Assembly (NCBI RefSeq): GCF_028369135.1
Contig: NZ_JAPWHW010000012.1
Span: forward strand, 62,001-126,000
DNA: 64,000 nt
Reading direction: 5' to 3'
Source: Roseovarius sp. ZX-A-9
GTDB taxonomy: Bacteria; Pseudomonadota; Alphaproteobacteria; Rhodobacterales; Rhodobacteraceae
Made by a program: the position numbers and the translations under genes
Shown here: one piece after another, positions 18,975 to 27,912 of the stretch
Layout: the number at the start of each line of letters is the position of its first letter
How positions within the stretch are numbered: position 1 is the first letter of the stretch
The notes under the pieces: generated by a model
What the model was told of the DNA's origin: nothing
Database searches by the model: none
The model's input: the letters and a program-made list of their open reading frames with translations, nothing else

Positions 18975-19457
18975 TCAGCACGCGATCCAACGCTTGGTCT
19001 GCCACGATACCCAGCCGATAGTGCCGTCAGGCACCCGGACGAGGTGCCACGCCCGTTCCTTTGGGCCCAGCATCTCGATGCGCGTGCCCGATGGTAGTTT
19101 GTAGAGCCGCGTGCCGCTTTTGGAACTCGGCTCGGTCCGGAGCGCCAGCCAGGCGTCAGGCGGGCGCACATCGTAGACAACGCAGATTGGGTTCGCGGGC
19201 TTGGCCGGCACCTGCGTCGTCTGGCCACTCTGGTTCGATTGACCCGTCTGGTTTGACTGACCGCTCTGGTTCGATTGGCCTCCCTGGTTCGTCGTGGCGT
19301 TGTCTTCGGGCGTGCCGATATTGATCCTGTTGGGAAGTGGCATCTGGGCCGTCACCTGATCCTCGCACAGGCCAAGGCCGGGATAACAATCATCCCCGGT
19401 CTGGGCGGTCGCTGCGGACATGAAAAGGATGGCGAACAAGGCGATTGAATATCTCAT
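18975..19457 (-). CDS. Secreted SH3-domain protein with Gln/Asn/Gly repeat linker
   Basis: A 160-residue exported protein: signal peptide MRYSIALFAILFMSAATAQ, a linker with five to six repeats of the type GQSNQSGQSNQT, then a bacterial SH3 domain (LALRTEPSSKSGTRLYKLPSG...GTIGWVSW). Such domains bind cell-wall or protein ligands in the periplasm. A GTG three codons upstream is an alternative start. It lies directly downstream of the metallopeptidase gene with 12 bases between them, suggesting co-transcription. Confidence 0.8.
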   Translation of the reverse strand: MRYSIALFAILFMSAATAQTGDDCYPGLGLCEDQVTAQMPLPNRINIGTPEDNATTNQGGQSNQSGQSNQTGQSNQSGQTTQVPAKPANPICVVYDVRPPDAWLALRTEPSSKSGTRLYKLPSGTRIEMLGPKERAWHLVRVPDGTIGWVSWQTKRWIAC

Positions 19458-19469
19458 GGCTCTCACATT

Positions 19470-20207
19470 CTAGAAATCTGGGAAAACGCTGGTCACAAAG
19501 GCTTCACCCTCGGTCAGCGCGGCGGAAATGTCGCTATCTGGGTTCGTGGTGTAAAATCGAAAGCCCGCGCGCAAAGCGACATGGCGCTCTTGGGGCGTGC
19601 CGTGGTGGCCGACATTGGTGAAATTGTTGTCGCCCAGTTCGAAAATCTTGCGCGCGAGGGTTTCAAGATCCTCGGGCTTGTGGCCGAACTTGGTCCCCAT
19701 GTAATAGCCGGCGATGAAATCAGCGTGCAGCTCCAGGAACTTCACCGTCGAATGCGCCTTGGATAGGCGGCGATAGAGGGCGGGGTCGGAAAACTGGATG
19801 ATATGCGCGAATTCATGCGCGATGACGCCCGCCACGATCGAGCCGCCGTAATAGGCCGAATTCAGATGTTCGGTCAAAAGGTCCAGCTGGTAGAGCACGG
19901 TGCCATCCGTCCCCGGCGTCTGGGGGAAAACCTCTGGCGTGGCCATCGCGTTCTGTATCCCGCCCGAATAGACGAAAAATGCCGGGCGCAGCCGGAAGAA
20001 CCGTGACTGCGCCTGAAGCTCTTGCACCAGCGCTTGGTCGATGGAAGGCGTCCCCGTGCCGCTGAGGATATTCAGCGATTGCAGGTCAAACCCCGCATCC
20101 GTACCACAGAGCACAACCGAATGGTCATGCCCATCCGCATGGACGCTGCAGGTCATCGTCAGAATGCTGGCAAGAGACAATGCAAGGGCAGAGCCGACAC
20201 GCCGCAT
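19470..20207 (-). CDS. Exported putative zinc metallopeptidase
   Basis: The 245-residue protein has a signal peptide (MRRVGSALALSLASILTMTCSVHA) and a zincin HExxH motif, HEFAHIIQF (residues 131-139), with a downstream acidic/His segment LELHADFIAG that could supply the third ligand. It does not match a family I can name. Starts at 20231 and 20282 are also open; I chose the one giving a compact signal peptide. The SH3 protein gene follows in the same direction, so the pair may act together in the envelope. Confidence 0.72.
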   Translation of the reverse strand: MRRVGSALALSLASILTMTCSVHADGHDHSVVLCGTDAGFDLQSLNILSGTGTPSIDQALVQELQAQSRFFRLRPAFFVYSGGIQNAMATPEVFPQTPGTDGTVLYQLDLLTEHLNSAYYGGSIVAGVIAHEFAHIIQFSDPALYRRLSKAHSTVKFLELHADFIAGYYMGTKFGHKPEDLETLARKIFELGDNNFTNVGHHGTPQERHVALRAGFRFYTTNPDSDISAALTEGEAFVTSVFPDF

Positions 20208-20392
20208 GGATACGGGCAGTTCAAGAAGCATGTTCGTCACCGGAAAGGGATCTGGGACAGGACCCATCTTATGTGGAGGCATGTTGAGTTGGCAAGCTGC
20301 ATGCGGGGCGGCCCGCTACGGGGTAGGCAGGGCGCAGGGTGTGATCTGGGAAAACTGGGCCCTCTGTCTTCGCGAAACTTCTCATCCCCGGA

Positions 20393-20431
20393 CATGAAAA
20401 GGGCCGCCAATCCTTGTTGGATGGGCGGCCC
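20393..20431 (-). terminator. Rho-independent terminator of the pyrimidine transport operon
   Basis: On the minus strand a 13-bp stem (one mismatch, arms GGGCCGCCCATCC and GGATTGGCGGCCC, loop AACAA) is followed by TTTTC, 24 bases after the stop of the substrate-binding-protein gene. This is the end expected for the six-gene operon that starts near 27.1 kb. Confidence 0.8.
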
Positions 20432-20454
20432 CGGTGGTTTCAGGCGTTTGCTGC

Positions 20455-21450
20455 TTAGTTCAGCGCCTTGTCCGTGATGGCATGGGTCCACGCCGCATCA
20501 CCCGGATGCGCGGTGATCACCGGATCGGACCCGCCCGACAGCAGCGACTGGATCGTGCGCTCGAAATCGGCGGGGTCGAGCGCGCCATTGCTGCCTGCGG
20601 TCAGCTTGGCAATCTCGCTCATCATGCGGATCTGATGCTCTTCGGTCTGTGCGCCCGAGGCGTCATTGTCCAGAACGATCATCGCCGCGTCTTCGGGGTG
20701 CTCCTCTGCCCATTTCCAGCCCTTCATCGAGGCGCGGACAAACCGAACCATACGATCGACGAACTCGGGATCTTCGAGGTTTTTGGCCAGCACATACATG
20801 CCATCCTCAAGCGTCGCGACGCCCTGATCCTCGTATTTGAACACCACCAGCTCCTCCGGTGTAAGGCCGGCATCGATGATCTGCCCGTATTCATTATACG
20901 TCATGGTCGAGACACAGGCCGCCTGACCCTGCAACAGAGGATCGACGTTGAACCCCTGCTTGAGCACGGTCACACCACCAGCCGAGCCGTCGGTGGCCAG
21001 GCCCAGTTTGCTCATCCAGCTCAGAAATGGGTATTCGTTGCCGCCGAACCAGACGCCCAGCGTCTTGTCCGCGAAATCTGCCGGGCTTTCGATACCTGCA
21101 TCCTTGCGACAGGTCAGCATCATCCCCGAGGACTTGAAGGGCTGCGCGATATTGACCAGTTCCAGCCCCTTTTCGCGGCTGGCCATGGCCGACGGCATCC
21201 AGTCGATGACGACATCGGCGCCGCCCCCTGCAATCACCTGCGCGGGCGCGATGTCCGGCCCACCGGGCTTGATCGTGACGTTGAGGTCTTCCTCGTCATA
21301 AAAGCCCTTGTCCTGGGCAACATAGTAGCCCGCGAACTGCGATTGTGTGACCCATTTCAGTTGCAGCGTGACGTCATCGGCGGCCTGCGCGGCGGCAGCC
21401 CCCCAGATGCCGAGCGCGGCGATCCCGAACGTGGCTGTGAGTTTGTTCAT
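20455..21450 (-). CDS. ABC transporter substrate-binding protein, NMT1/THI5-like
   Basis: The 331-residue periplasmic protein has a signal peptide ending AAAAQA-AD and the NMT1-like fold start VTLQLKWVTQSQFAGYYVAQDKGFY. This fold is used for thiamine precursors and other pyrimidines and for nitrogen compounds. With two permeases, an ATPase and pyrimidine-ring hydrolases upstream in the same direction, uptake of a pyrimidine or its reduced or opened product is the likely role. The exact ligand is inference. Confidence 0.88.
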   Translation of the reverse strand: MNKLTATFGIAALGIWGAAAAQAADDVTLQLKWVTQSQFAGYYVAQDKGFYDEEDLNVTIKPGGPDIAPAQVIAGGGADVVIDWMPSAMASREKGLELVNIAQPFKSSGMMLTCRKDAGIESPADFADKTLGVWFGGNEYPFLSWMSKLGLATDGSAGGVTVLKQGFNVDPLLQGQAACVSTMTYNEYGQIIDAGLTPEELVVFKYEDQGVATLEDGMYVLAKNLEDPEFVDRMVRFVRASMKGWKWAEEHPEDAAMIVLDNDASGAQTEEHQIRMMSEIAKLTAGSNGALDPADFERTIQSLLSGGSDPVITAHPGDAAWTHAITDKALN

Positions 21451-21496
21451 CTTTTTTCTCCCTATTGTAACTGTCGTAATCGTTGAAAAGAGGCGG

Positions 21497-22342
21497 TCAG
21501 CGACCCCGTTGTGACGGATGCCAGAATGTCACTGCTTTCTCGATCAAAGCAACCCCGCCGTAGAACGCGCTGCCCGCCAGTGCGGCGACGACGATCTCGG
21601 CCCAGACCAGATCGATTGCCAACTGCCCGACCGAGATCGAGATGCGAAAGCCCATGCCCAGTGTCGGCGAGCCGAAAAACTCGGCGATGATCGCGCCGAT
21701 AAGCGCCAGCGTGGTGCCAATCTTCAGCCCATTGAAGATGAACGGCATCGCGGCGGGCAGGCGCAGTTTGAACAGGGTTTTCCAATAGCCGGCCGCGTAG
21801 GTGCGCATGAGATCGCGTTGCATCGAGTCGGTATCCTCCAACCCCTGCACGGTGTTCACCAGCATGGGAAAGAACACCATCACCACCACCACGGCAGCCT
21901 TGGATTCCCAGCCAAAGCCGAACCACATGACCATGATCGGCGCCATGCCGATGATCGGCAGGGCGGCGGCGAAATTGCCGACGGGCAACAGCCCGCGCTT
22001 GAGAAACGGAAACCGGTCCACGGCGATCGCCATCACGAATGCAGCGCAGCAGCCCATGATATAACCCGACAGCGCGCCCTTGATGACCGTTTGCACGAAA
22101 TCCCGCCACAAGAGCCCGGTCGAGGCGATGAATGTCTGTGCGATCAGTGACGGCGCGGGTAGCAGAACCTTAGATAGACCGAGCCCGCGCACCGCACATT
22201 CCCAGACCACGATCAATGTCAGCCCGAAAATGATCGGCACCGCCACCTGCGACACACGCCAGGATGGACGGCGCGCCAACCACACATTCAGGCTCCAGCC
22301 TGCGATCCACGCTATCAGCCCTGACAACAACCAGCCCATCAT
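21497..22342 (-). CDS. ABC transporter permease (pyrimidine-island transporter, second)
   Basis: The 281-residue BPD-type permease has about six helices and the ATPase-contact loop near EDTDSMQRDLMRTYAAGYWKTLFKLRLPAAMP. Its ATG lies in an ATGATG overlapping the stop of the other permease, so an 88-codon upstream extension was rejected. The two permeases differ in sequence and probably form a heterodimeric channel. Confidence 0.9.
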   Translation of the reverse strand: MMGWLLSGLIAWIAGWSLNVWLARRPSWRVSQVAVPIIFGLTLIVVWECAVRGLGLSKVLLPAPSLIAQTFIASTGLLWRDFVQTVIKGALSGYIMGCCAAFVMAIAVDRFPFLKRGLLPVGNFAAALPIIGMAPIMVMWFGFGWESKAAVVVVMVFFPMLVNTVQGLEDTDSMQRDLMRTYAAGYWKTLFKLRLPAAMPFIFNGLKIGTTLALIGAIIAEFFGSPTLGMGFRISISVGQLAIDLVWAEIVVAALAGSAFYGGVALIEKAVTFWHPSQRGR

Positions 22343-23211
22343 GCCATCCCCATGCGGCGCAGAGTATAGCGTTGAACCATCCCGATGATACCCACCATCA
22401 GCGCGGCCAGCGCGGCGGCCATCAGCAGGGCGCTCCAGATCTGGATGGTCTGGCCATAGTAACTGCCTGCCAGCAGTCGCGCGCCCAGCCCGGCCACGGC
22501 CCCCGTCGGCAACTCGCCCACGATGGCCCCCACCAGACTGGCGGCAATCCCGATCTTGAGCGAAGTAAAGAGATACGGCATCGACGATGGCAGGCGCAGG
22601 TACCAAAAGGTCTGCGCCGCGCTGGCATTCCAGGTGCGCACCTGGTCAAGCTGCATCGCGCTGGGGCTGCGCAGCCCCTTGACCATGCCGACCACGACCG
22701 GGAAAAATGACAGATACATCGAGATCATCGCCTTGGGCAGCAACCCCGAGATGCCGACAGCATTGAGGACCACGATGATCATCGGTGCGATGGCAATGAT
22801 CGGGATGGTCTGGCTGGCGATCACCCAGGGCATCACGCTCATGTCCATGGTGCGGTTATAGACGATCCCGATGGCCAGCAAGGTCCCCAGGATGGTGCCC
22901 AGCAAGAACCCCAAAGCCGTCGCGCTGAAAGTGACCCAGCTGTGATAGAACAAGGATCGCTTGGAAAAACCGCGCCCCTTGAGCACCATCGCGCCGGTGG
23001 TCTTCCAGATCTCTGCCCCGACCTGATGCGGCGCGGGCAGCTTCGGCTTTTTCTGGCTCCAGGTGTCGGCCACCAGCTCTGAAAAACTCAGCTCGACCCC
23101 GGCCCGCGTGGCCTTGTCCTTGGCCCAGGGCGCATTGAGCGCGATCGCCGCGCCATACCAAAGTGCAAAGATCGTGGCCACGACCGTCAGGATAGGCAGA
23201 AGGTTGCGCAT
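22339..23211 (-). CDS. ABC transporter permease (pyrimidine-island transporter, first)
   Basis: The 290-residue BPD-type permease has an N-terminal helix, a periplasmic insertion of about 65 residues (NAPWAKDKATRAGVELSFSELV...) and then five core helices, with the ATPase loop SPSAMQLDQVRTWNASAAQTFWYLRLPSSMP. I set the start at MRNLLPILTVV; the ten-codon extension to 23241 is coded by a copy of repeat A. It overlaps the second permease by four bases. Confidence 0.88.
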   Translation of the reverse strand: MRNLLPILTVVATIFALWYGAAIALNAPWAKDKATRAGVELSFSELVADTWSQKKPKLPAPHQVGAEIWKTTGAMVLKGRGFSKRSLFYHSWVTFSATALGFLLGTILGTLLAIGIVYNRTMDMSVMPWVIASQTIPIIAIAPMIIVVLNAVGISGLLPKAMISMYLSFFPVVVGMVKGLRSPSAMQLDQVRTWNASAAQTFWYLRLPSSMPYLFTSLKIGIAASLVGAIVGELPTGAVAGLGARLLAGSYYGQTIQIWSALLMAAALAALMVGIIGMVQRYTLRRMGMA

Positions 23212-23225
23212 CACGCTGTCTCTAA

Positions 23226-23301
23226 TTTCATCTTTCCGCAAATACCTGAATCGCTCGGCCTGAAGCAGGCGAAGTTCTCAGGTATTTTTAGAAAGATGAA
23301 A
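23226..23301. repeat. Repeat A, inverted pair (copy 2)
   Basis: Two 24-base arms (23226-23249 and 23278-23301) pair at 21 of 24 positions; arm core is TTTCATCTTTC...AATACCTGA. The 28-base loop holds a nested hairpin GCCTG-AAG-CAGGC (23258-23270). The element lies between the ATPase and permease genes of one operon and would form a large stem-loop in the mRNA. Confidence 0.85.
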
Positions 23302-23412
23302 GGATTTTGGGTTGTACTGATTGCACGGTACAGGCTGAGGAGCCGATGACCGTGAAAGGTGAAAGTCCCCCGCCTGGTTGAAAGGGCAGGGGCAGGCGGG
23401 GCAGGGCGGTGA

Positions 23413-24237
23413 TCAGTCATCTTCATGCCCCGCACGCAGCCCGTCGCGAACGCGGTGGGCGACTTCGATGAACTCCGGCGTGTCGCGGATATCGAGCGGG
23501 CGTGTCCGTGGCAACGGGCTGTCGATGACATCGGCGATACGGCCCGGGCGCGGCGACATGACCACGATCTTTGTGCTGAGGTAAACCGCCTCGGGGATCG
23601 AGTGGGTGACAAAACAGATGGTCTTTTGCGTATTGGCCCAAAGCTGCAGAAGCTGCTCATTGAGGTGATCACGCACGATCTCGTCCAGCGCGCCGAAAGG
23701 TTCGTCCATCAGCAGGATATCGGCATCAAAGGCGAGCGCGCGGGCGATCGAGGCACGTTGCTGCATGCCGCCCGACAACTGCCAGGGGAATTTCTTCTCG
23801 AACCCGGCCAGTTCGACCAGTTCCAGCACGCGTTTCACGCGCTCGGCCTGCGCCGCCTTGTCATAGCCCATGATCTCCAACGGCAGGCGGACGTTGCCGC
23901 CGATGGTGCGCCACGGATAGAGACCGGCGGCCTGAAAGACGTAGCCATAGGCGCGCGCGCGGCGCGCTTCCTCGGGGCTGGTGCCGTTGACCGTGATTGT
24001 CCCGGCGGTGGGCTGCTCCAGATCGGCCATGACCCGCAGGAATGTCGTCTTGCCACAGCCTGACGGCCCGATGAAGCTGACGAATTCTCCCTTGTGCACA
24101 TCAAGGCTCACGTCCTTGAGCGCGTGAACCGGACCGTCGTTGGTTTGAAAGGTCAGCGACAGATCCTTGGCGGAAATGACCTTTGGGCCACCCAGATGAA
24201 GAAGGTCTCCGGTGGCCTCCTGCAATGCGTTGACCAT
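23413..24237 (-). CDS. ABC transporter ATP-binding protein (pyrimidine-island transporter)
   Basis: The 274-residue cytoplasmic ATPase drives the NMT1-type importer. Walker A is GPSGCGKTT, Q-loop YVFQAAGLYPWRT, signature LSGGMQQRASIARAL, Walker B ILLMDEPFGALDE and the switch His is in FVTHSIPEA, typical of the nitrate/sulfonate/taurine-type subfamily. The start ATG shares its first base with the stop of the dihydropyrimidinase gene (TAATG), which ties transport to ring opening. Confidence 0.93.
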   Translation of the reverse strand: MVNALQEATGDLLHLGGPKVISAKDLSLTFQTNDGPVHALKDVSLDVHKGEFVSFIGPSGCGKTTFLRVMADLEQPTAGTITVNGTSPEEARRARAYGYVFQAAGLYPWRTIGGNVRLPLEIMGYDKAAQAERVKRVLELVELAGFEKKFPWQLSGGMQQRASIARALAFDADILLMDEPFGALDEIVRDHLNEQLLQLWANTQKTICFVTHSIPEAVYLSTKIVVMSPRPGRIADVIDSPLPRTRPLDIRDTPEFIEVAHRVRDGLRAGHEDD

Positions 24238-25700
24238 TAAATCCCCGCCGGAATGTTCAGTGGATCGCGCTGGATCATTTTCGGTGCGGTGAGCGCCTTC
24301 CATTTCGACAGCGCCTGATGCGCCGACGGAAAGGCCGGGCGCGGGATGAACTTGCCGCGGCCGGGTTGCGGCTGGCTGTTCTGGCCCCAGCCCCAGATGA
24401 CTTCTCCGCGGCTGATCGTGTAGCGCGAATTGGCCGTCACTTCGAAGCCTTCGAACACGTTGTAATCAAGGATCGAGTGGTGATTGGAATGCGAGATCGT
24501 CTTGGATATCTTGGGGTCCCAGACGACGATATCGGCATCCGCACCTTCGACGATGGCCCCTTTCCGGGGATAGATATTCAGGATCTTGGCCACGTTGGTG
24601 GAGGTTACCGCGACGAATTCATTCGGCGTGAGCCGCCCGGTCTCCACCCCATGCGTCCACAGCACCGGCATACGTTCCTCCAGCCCGTTGGAGCCGTTGG
24701 GGATGATGCGGAAATCATCACGCCCGGCGCGTTTCTGCGCAGAGGAGAACGCCGCGTGATCGGTGGCGACCACTTGCAGTGATCCCGATTGCAGCCCGGC
24801 CCAAAGGCTGTCCTGATGTGACTTGTTGCGGAAGGGCGGCGACATGACGCGCTGCGCGGCATAGTCCCAGTCAGTGTTGAAATAGACGCTCTCGTCCAGT
24901 GTCAGGAACTGCGCCAGCGGCTCGCCATAGACGCGCATGCCCTTTTGCCGCGCGCGCCGGATCGCCTCATGCGCCTGCTCGCAACTGACATGCACGATAT
25001 AGAGCGGCACGCCCGCTGCATCGGCGATGCAGATGGCGCGGTTGGCGGCCTCGCCCTCGAATTCGGGCGGGCGGCTGTAGGCATGGCCTTCGGGCCCGGT
25101 GATGCCCTCGTCAAAGTATTTCTGCTGCATGTCGGCGACCAGGTTGCCGTTCTCGGCATGCACCATCGGCAGCGCGCCCAGTTCGGCGCAGCGTTTGAAC
25201 GAGGCGAACATCTCGTCATCCTCGATCATCAGCGCGCCTTTGTAGGCCATGAAATGCTTGAAGGAATTGACGCCCATCTCGACGGCATCCTTCATCTCGT
25301 TGAAGACATCCTCGTTCCAGCCGGTGATCGCCATGTGATAGCCGATGTCGCTGCAGATCTGCGGCGCGGATTTGCGGTGCCATTCGTTGATCGCGTTCTT
25401 GATGGAGCCATCAGCGCCCGGCAGGCAGAAATCCACCAGCATCGTGGTGCCACCGCAGGCCGCCGCCCATGTGCCGGTCTCGAAGGTCTCGGCGGCGGTG
25501 GTGCCCATGAAGGGCATTTCCAGATGGGTGTGCGGGTCGATCCCGCCGGGGATGACATAGGCGCCTTCGGCGTCGATATACTCGTCGCCTTTCAGGTCCT
25601 CACCGATCTGTTTGATCGTCTCTCCCTCGATCAGCACGTCGGCTTTCCACGTGCGATCTGCGGTGCAGACGGTGCCGTTCTTGATGACTTTGGTGGTCAT
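24237..25700 (-). CDS. hydA: Dihydropyrimidinase (D-hydantoinase family)
   Basis: Second enzyme of the reductive pyrimidine route: hydrolyses 5,6-dihydrouracil or dihydrothymine to N-carbamoyl-beta-amino acids. The 487-residue amidohydrolase has the metal ligands His57 and His59 in PHTHLE, the carboxylated lysine in FMAYKGA (Lys154), further ligands in IVHVSCEQAHEA and the catalytic ATDHAAF. The ATG follows GGGAGAGTCGCC. The amidase gene precedes it and the transporter ATPase gene overlaps its stop. Confidence 0.95.
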   Translation of the reverse strand: MTTKVIKNGTVCTADRTWKADVLIEGETIKQIGEDLKGDEYIDAEGAYVIPGGIDPHTHLEMPFMGTTAAETFETGTWAAACGGTTMLVDFCLPGADGSIKNAINEWHRKSAPQICSDIGYHMAITGWNEDVFNEMKDAVEMGVNSFKHFMAYKGALMIEDDEMFASFKRCAELGALPMVHAENGNLVADMQQKYFDEGITGPEGHAYSRPPEFEGEAANRAICIADAAGVPLYIVHVSCEQAHEAIRRARQKGMRVYGEPLAQFLTLDESVYFNTDWDYAAQRVMSPPFRNKSHQDSLWAGLQSGSLQVVATDHAAFSSAQKRAGRDDFRIIPNGSNGLEERMPVLWTHGVETGRLTPNEFVAVTSTNVAKILNIYPRKGAIVEGADADIVVWDPKISKTISHSNHHSILDYNVFEGFEVTANSRYTISRGEVIWGWGQNSQPQPGRGKFIPRPAFPSAHQALSKWKALTAPKMIQRDPLNIPAGI

Positions 25701-25733
25701 GGCGACTCTCCCTTCATTGCTGTTCCCGGTTTT

Positions 25734-25778
25734 ATCTTCTGGCCGGAAATTTCCCGGGGGTTTGGGGGGCTGGCCCCC
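25734..25778. repeat. Repeat B (copy 1)
   Basis: ATCTTCTGGCCGGAAAT followed after a G-rich spacer by the hairpin GGGGGC-TG-GCCCCC, in the 79-base gap between the amidase and dihydropyrimidinase genes. Related copies are at 33246-33285 (inverted) and 52955-53020. The GC hairpin directly abuts the amidase stop codon. Confidence 0.7.
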
Positions 25779-25779
25779 A

Positions 25780-27030
25780 TTAATCCACGATTTGCGCCGT
25801 CTCTACCACAGCATGCATCAGCACATCCGCGCCAGCGGTGGCCCATTCCTTCGATATCTCTTCGGCCTCATTGTGACTCAACCCGTCCACGCAGGGGCAC
25901 ATCACCATGGCCGTGGGGGCGACACGGTTGATCCAGCAGGCGTCGTGGCCCGCGCCCGAGATCAGGTCGCGGTGCGAATAGCCCAGCCGTTCGGCGGCGT
26001 TGCGGATGGCAGTGACGCAGCCCTCGTCGAAGGTCACGGGGTCGAAGCCGCCAGCGACTTCGAATTCGACGCCGAGCCCCATGTCATCGCAGATCTTTTG
26101 TGTCGCTTCCTTCATCTGGCTGACCATTTCGTTGATGGTGTCCAGATCGGGCGAGCGGAAATCGACGGTAAAGACTGCCTTGCCGGGGATCACGTTGCGC
26201 GAGTTGGGGTAGATATCGATATGGCCTGCAGCACCCACCGCGTGTGGCCCGTGTGCCAGCGCGATTTCCTCGACCTTTTCCAGAACCCGCGCCATGCCGA
26301 GGCCGGCGTTCTTGCGCATCGGCATCGGCGTCGATCCGGTATGGCTGTCCTTGCCGGTGATCGTAACCTGGGTCCAGCTCAGGCCCTGACCGTGGGTGAC
26401 GACGCCGATATCCTTGCCTTCGGCCTCCAGGATCGGGCCCTGTTCAATGTGCAGCTCGAAAAACGCGTGCATCTTGCGGGCGCCTACCGGTTCGTCGCCT
26501 TTCCAGCCGATCCGCTCCAGCTCCGCGCCGAAACTCTTGCCCTCTGCATCCTCGCGGGCCTTGGCCCAGTCTTCGGTATGGACCCCGGCAAAGACGCCCG
26601 AGGCGAGCATGGCGGGGGCGAAACGCGTGCCCTCTTCGTTGGTCCAGTTGGTCACGACGATCGGATGGCGCGTCTTGATGTCCAGATCATTCAGCGTGCG
26701 GATCAACTCCAGCCCGGCCAGAACGCCCAGAACGCCATCATATTTGCCGCCCGTCGGTTGCGTGTCGAGGTGGCTGCCCACATAGACCGGCAGCGCGTCG
26801 GGGTCGGTGCCTTCGCGGCGTGCGAACATGGTGCCCATCGTATCGACACCCATCGTCAGGCCCGCATCATCGCACCATTTCTGGAACAGCGCGCGCCCTT
26901 CGGCGTCCGCATCGGTGAGGGTCTGGCGGTTGTTGCCACCTGCCACACCGGGACCGATCTTGGCCATTTCCATCAGGCTGTCCCACAGCCGATCGCCATT
27001 GATCCTAAGATTCTCACCGGGTGCGGGCAT
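25780..27030 (-). CDS. Beta-ureidopropionase-type Zn hydrolase (M20 N-carbamoyl amidase)
   Basis: Third enzyme of the reductive pyrimidine route: releases beta-alanine or beta-aminoisobutyrate, CO2 and ammonia from the N-carbamoyl compound. The 416-residue M20 hydrolase has GSHLDTQPTGGKYDG (first zinc His), NEEGTRF (catalytic and bridging acids), FELHIEQGP and a dimerisation segment with SHTGSTPMPMR. The start MPAPGENLR has a perfect AAGGAGG; 21 upstream codons run across the operator and were dropped. Specificity for beta-ureido acids is inferred from the neighbours. Confidence 0.92.
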   Translation of the reverse strand: MPAPGENLRINGDRLWDSLMEMAKIGPGVAGGNNRQTLTDADAEGRALFQKWCDDAGLTMGVDTMGTMFARREGTDPDALPVYVGSHLDTQPTGGKYDGVLGVLAGLELIRTLNDLDIKTRHPIVVTNWTNEEGTRFAPAMLASGVFAGVHTEDWAKAREDAEGKSFGAELERIGWKGDEPVGARKMHAFFELHIEQGPILEAEGKDIGVVTHGQGLSWTQVTITGKDSHTGSTPMPMRKNAGLGMARVLEKVEEIALAHGPHAVGAAGHIDIYPNSRNVIPGKAVFTVDFRSPDLDTINEMVSQMKEATQKICDDMGLGVEFEVAGGFDPVTFDEGCVTAIRNAAERLGYSHRDLISGAGHDACWINRVAPTAMVMCPCVDGLSHNEAEEISKEWATAGADVLMHAVVETAQIVD

Positions 27031-27085
27031 GCCCCTACCTCCTTGCTGTCTTCGTCGCGTTATCGCCAAATTGGCCGTATGCTTT

Positions 27086-27101
27086 TTTACCAATTGGTAA
27101 A
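27086..27101. promoter_or_regulatory. RutR-type operator, amidase/rutR intergenic region
   Basis: Perfect 16-base palindrome TTTACCAATTGGTAAA in the gap between the amidase operon and the divergent rutR gene. E. coli RutR binds TTGACCANNTGGTCAA; the ACCA-NN-TGGT core is identical. A consensus TTGACA lies just upstream on the minus strand (27129-27134). A near-identical site stands before preT. Confidence 0.75.
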
Positions 27102-27241
27102 GATACGATTGCGGAGCAGCCCCAGAGTGTCAAGAATAGTCTTGGGGAACAGCAGGCTTCTGGCTAGGTTGAACCTTGCGGCCCATATTTTGGTCGTTTC
27201 CGGGGCCCGTAGCCCGCGCAAGAGCCGGGGAGGCGCAGATC

Positions 27242-27877
27242 ATGCAGCATATTCCGGGCGATGCAGCGCCCACAGAGGATATCACGATGAGCCGCATTCA
27301 ACTGCGCAATCGTGGGCGGATTCTGGATGCCGCGCTGGAAGTCTTCTCGAAACATGGGTTTCGCGGGGCCACACTTGATCAGATCGCGGACGAAGCGGGA
27401 TTGAGCAAGCCCAATATCCTCTACTACTTTGAGGGCAAGGAAGATATCCACGTCACGCTGCTGGACCAGTTGATGGATCGCTGGCTGGCGCCGCTGCGGG
27501 AGGTCGACCCCGAGGGCGATCCGCTGGAAGAGTTGATGCGCTATGTGCATCGCAAGCTGGAGATGAGCCAGGAGTTCCCGCGCGAAAGCCGCTTGTTCGC
27601 CAATGAGATATTGCAAGGCGCGCCGCGTATCGGTCCGCACCTGAAGCGCGATCTGCATCCACTGGTCGAACGGACTGCGGCACTGATCCAGCGTTGGATC
27701 GATGCCGGTGCGCTGGCACCGGTGGATCCGCGTCACCTGATCTTTTCGATCTGGGCCACCACCCAGCATTACGCGGATTTCGAGGCGCAGGTGGGGGTGC
27801 TGATGGACAGCACGGAGGTGCATTCAGGCGCGCGCGCGCATCTCGATGCGTTGTTCCGAAGGATGCTGACGCCTTAA
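27242..27877 (+). CDS. rutR: Pyrimidine-responsive TetR-family regulator RutR
   Basis: The 211-residue repressor has an N-terminal helix-turn-helix (residues about 44-63, TLDQIADEAGLSKPNILYYF) and a ligand domain containing LFANEILQGAP and HLIFSIWATTQHYADF, the latter nearly the same as in E. coli RutR. That protein binds uracil or thymine and then leaves its operators. The ATG follows GGGGAGG. A later start at 27287 would keep the DNA-binding domain. Its position between the two pyrimidine operons and the two palindromic sites support its role. Confidence 0.92.
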   Translation: MQHIPGDAAPTEDITMSRIQLRNRGRILDAALEVFSKHGFRGATLDQIADEAGLSKPNILYYFEGKEDIHVTLLDQLMDRWLAPLREVDPEGDPLEELMRYVHRKLEMSQEFPRESRLFANEILQGAPRIGPHLKRDLHPLVERTAALIQRWIDAGALAPVDPRHLIFSIWATTQHYADFEAQVGVLMDSTEVHSGARAHLDALFRRMLTP

Positions 27878-27912
27878 CCCCGTGCTAAACACGATCGGTG
27901 CGGGCGGCCTGG

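Noticed and set aside
23212..23241. Ten-codon N-terminal extension of the first permease
   Set aside because: The codons fall in repeat A, and the internal MRNLLPILTVV start gives a normal permease N-terminus.
25612..27378. 588-codon plus-strand frame across the dihydropyrimidinase/amidase junction
   Set aside because: It is antisense to two well-supported genes, crosses the operator palindrome and repeat B and has no recognisable domain.
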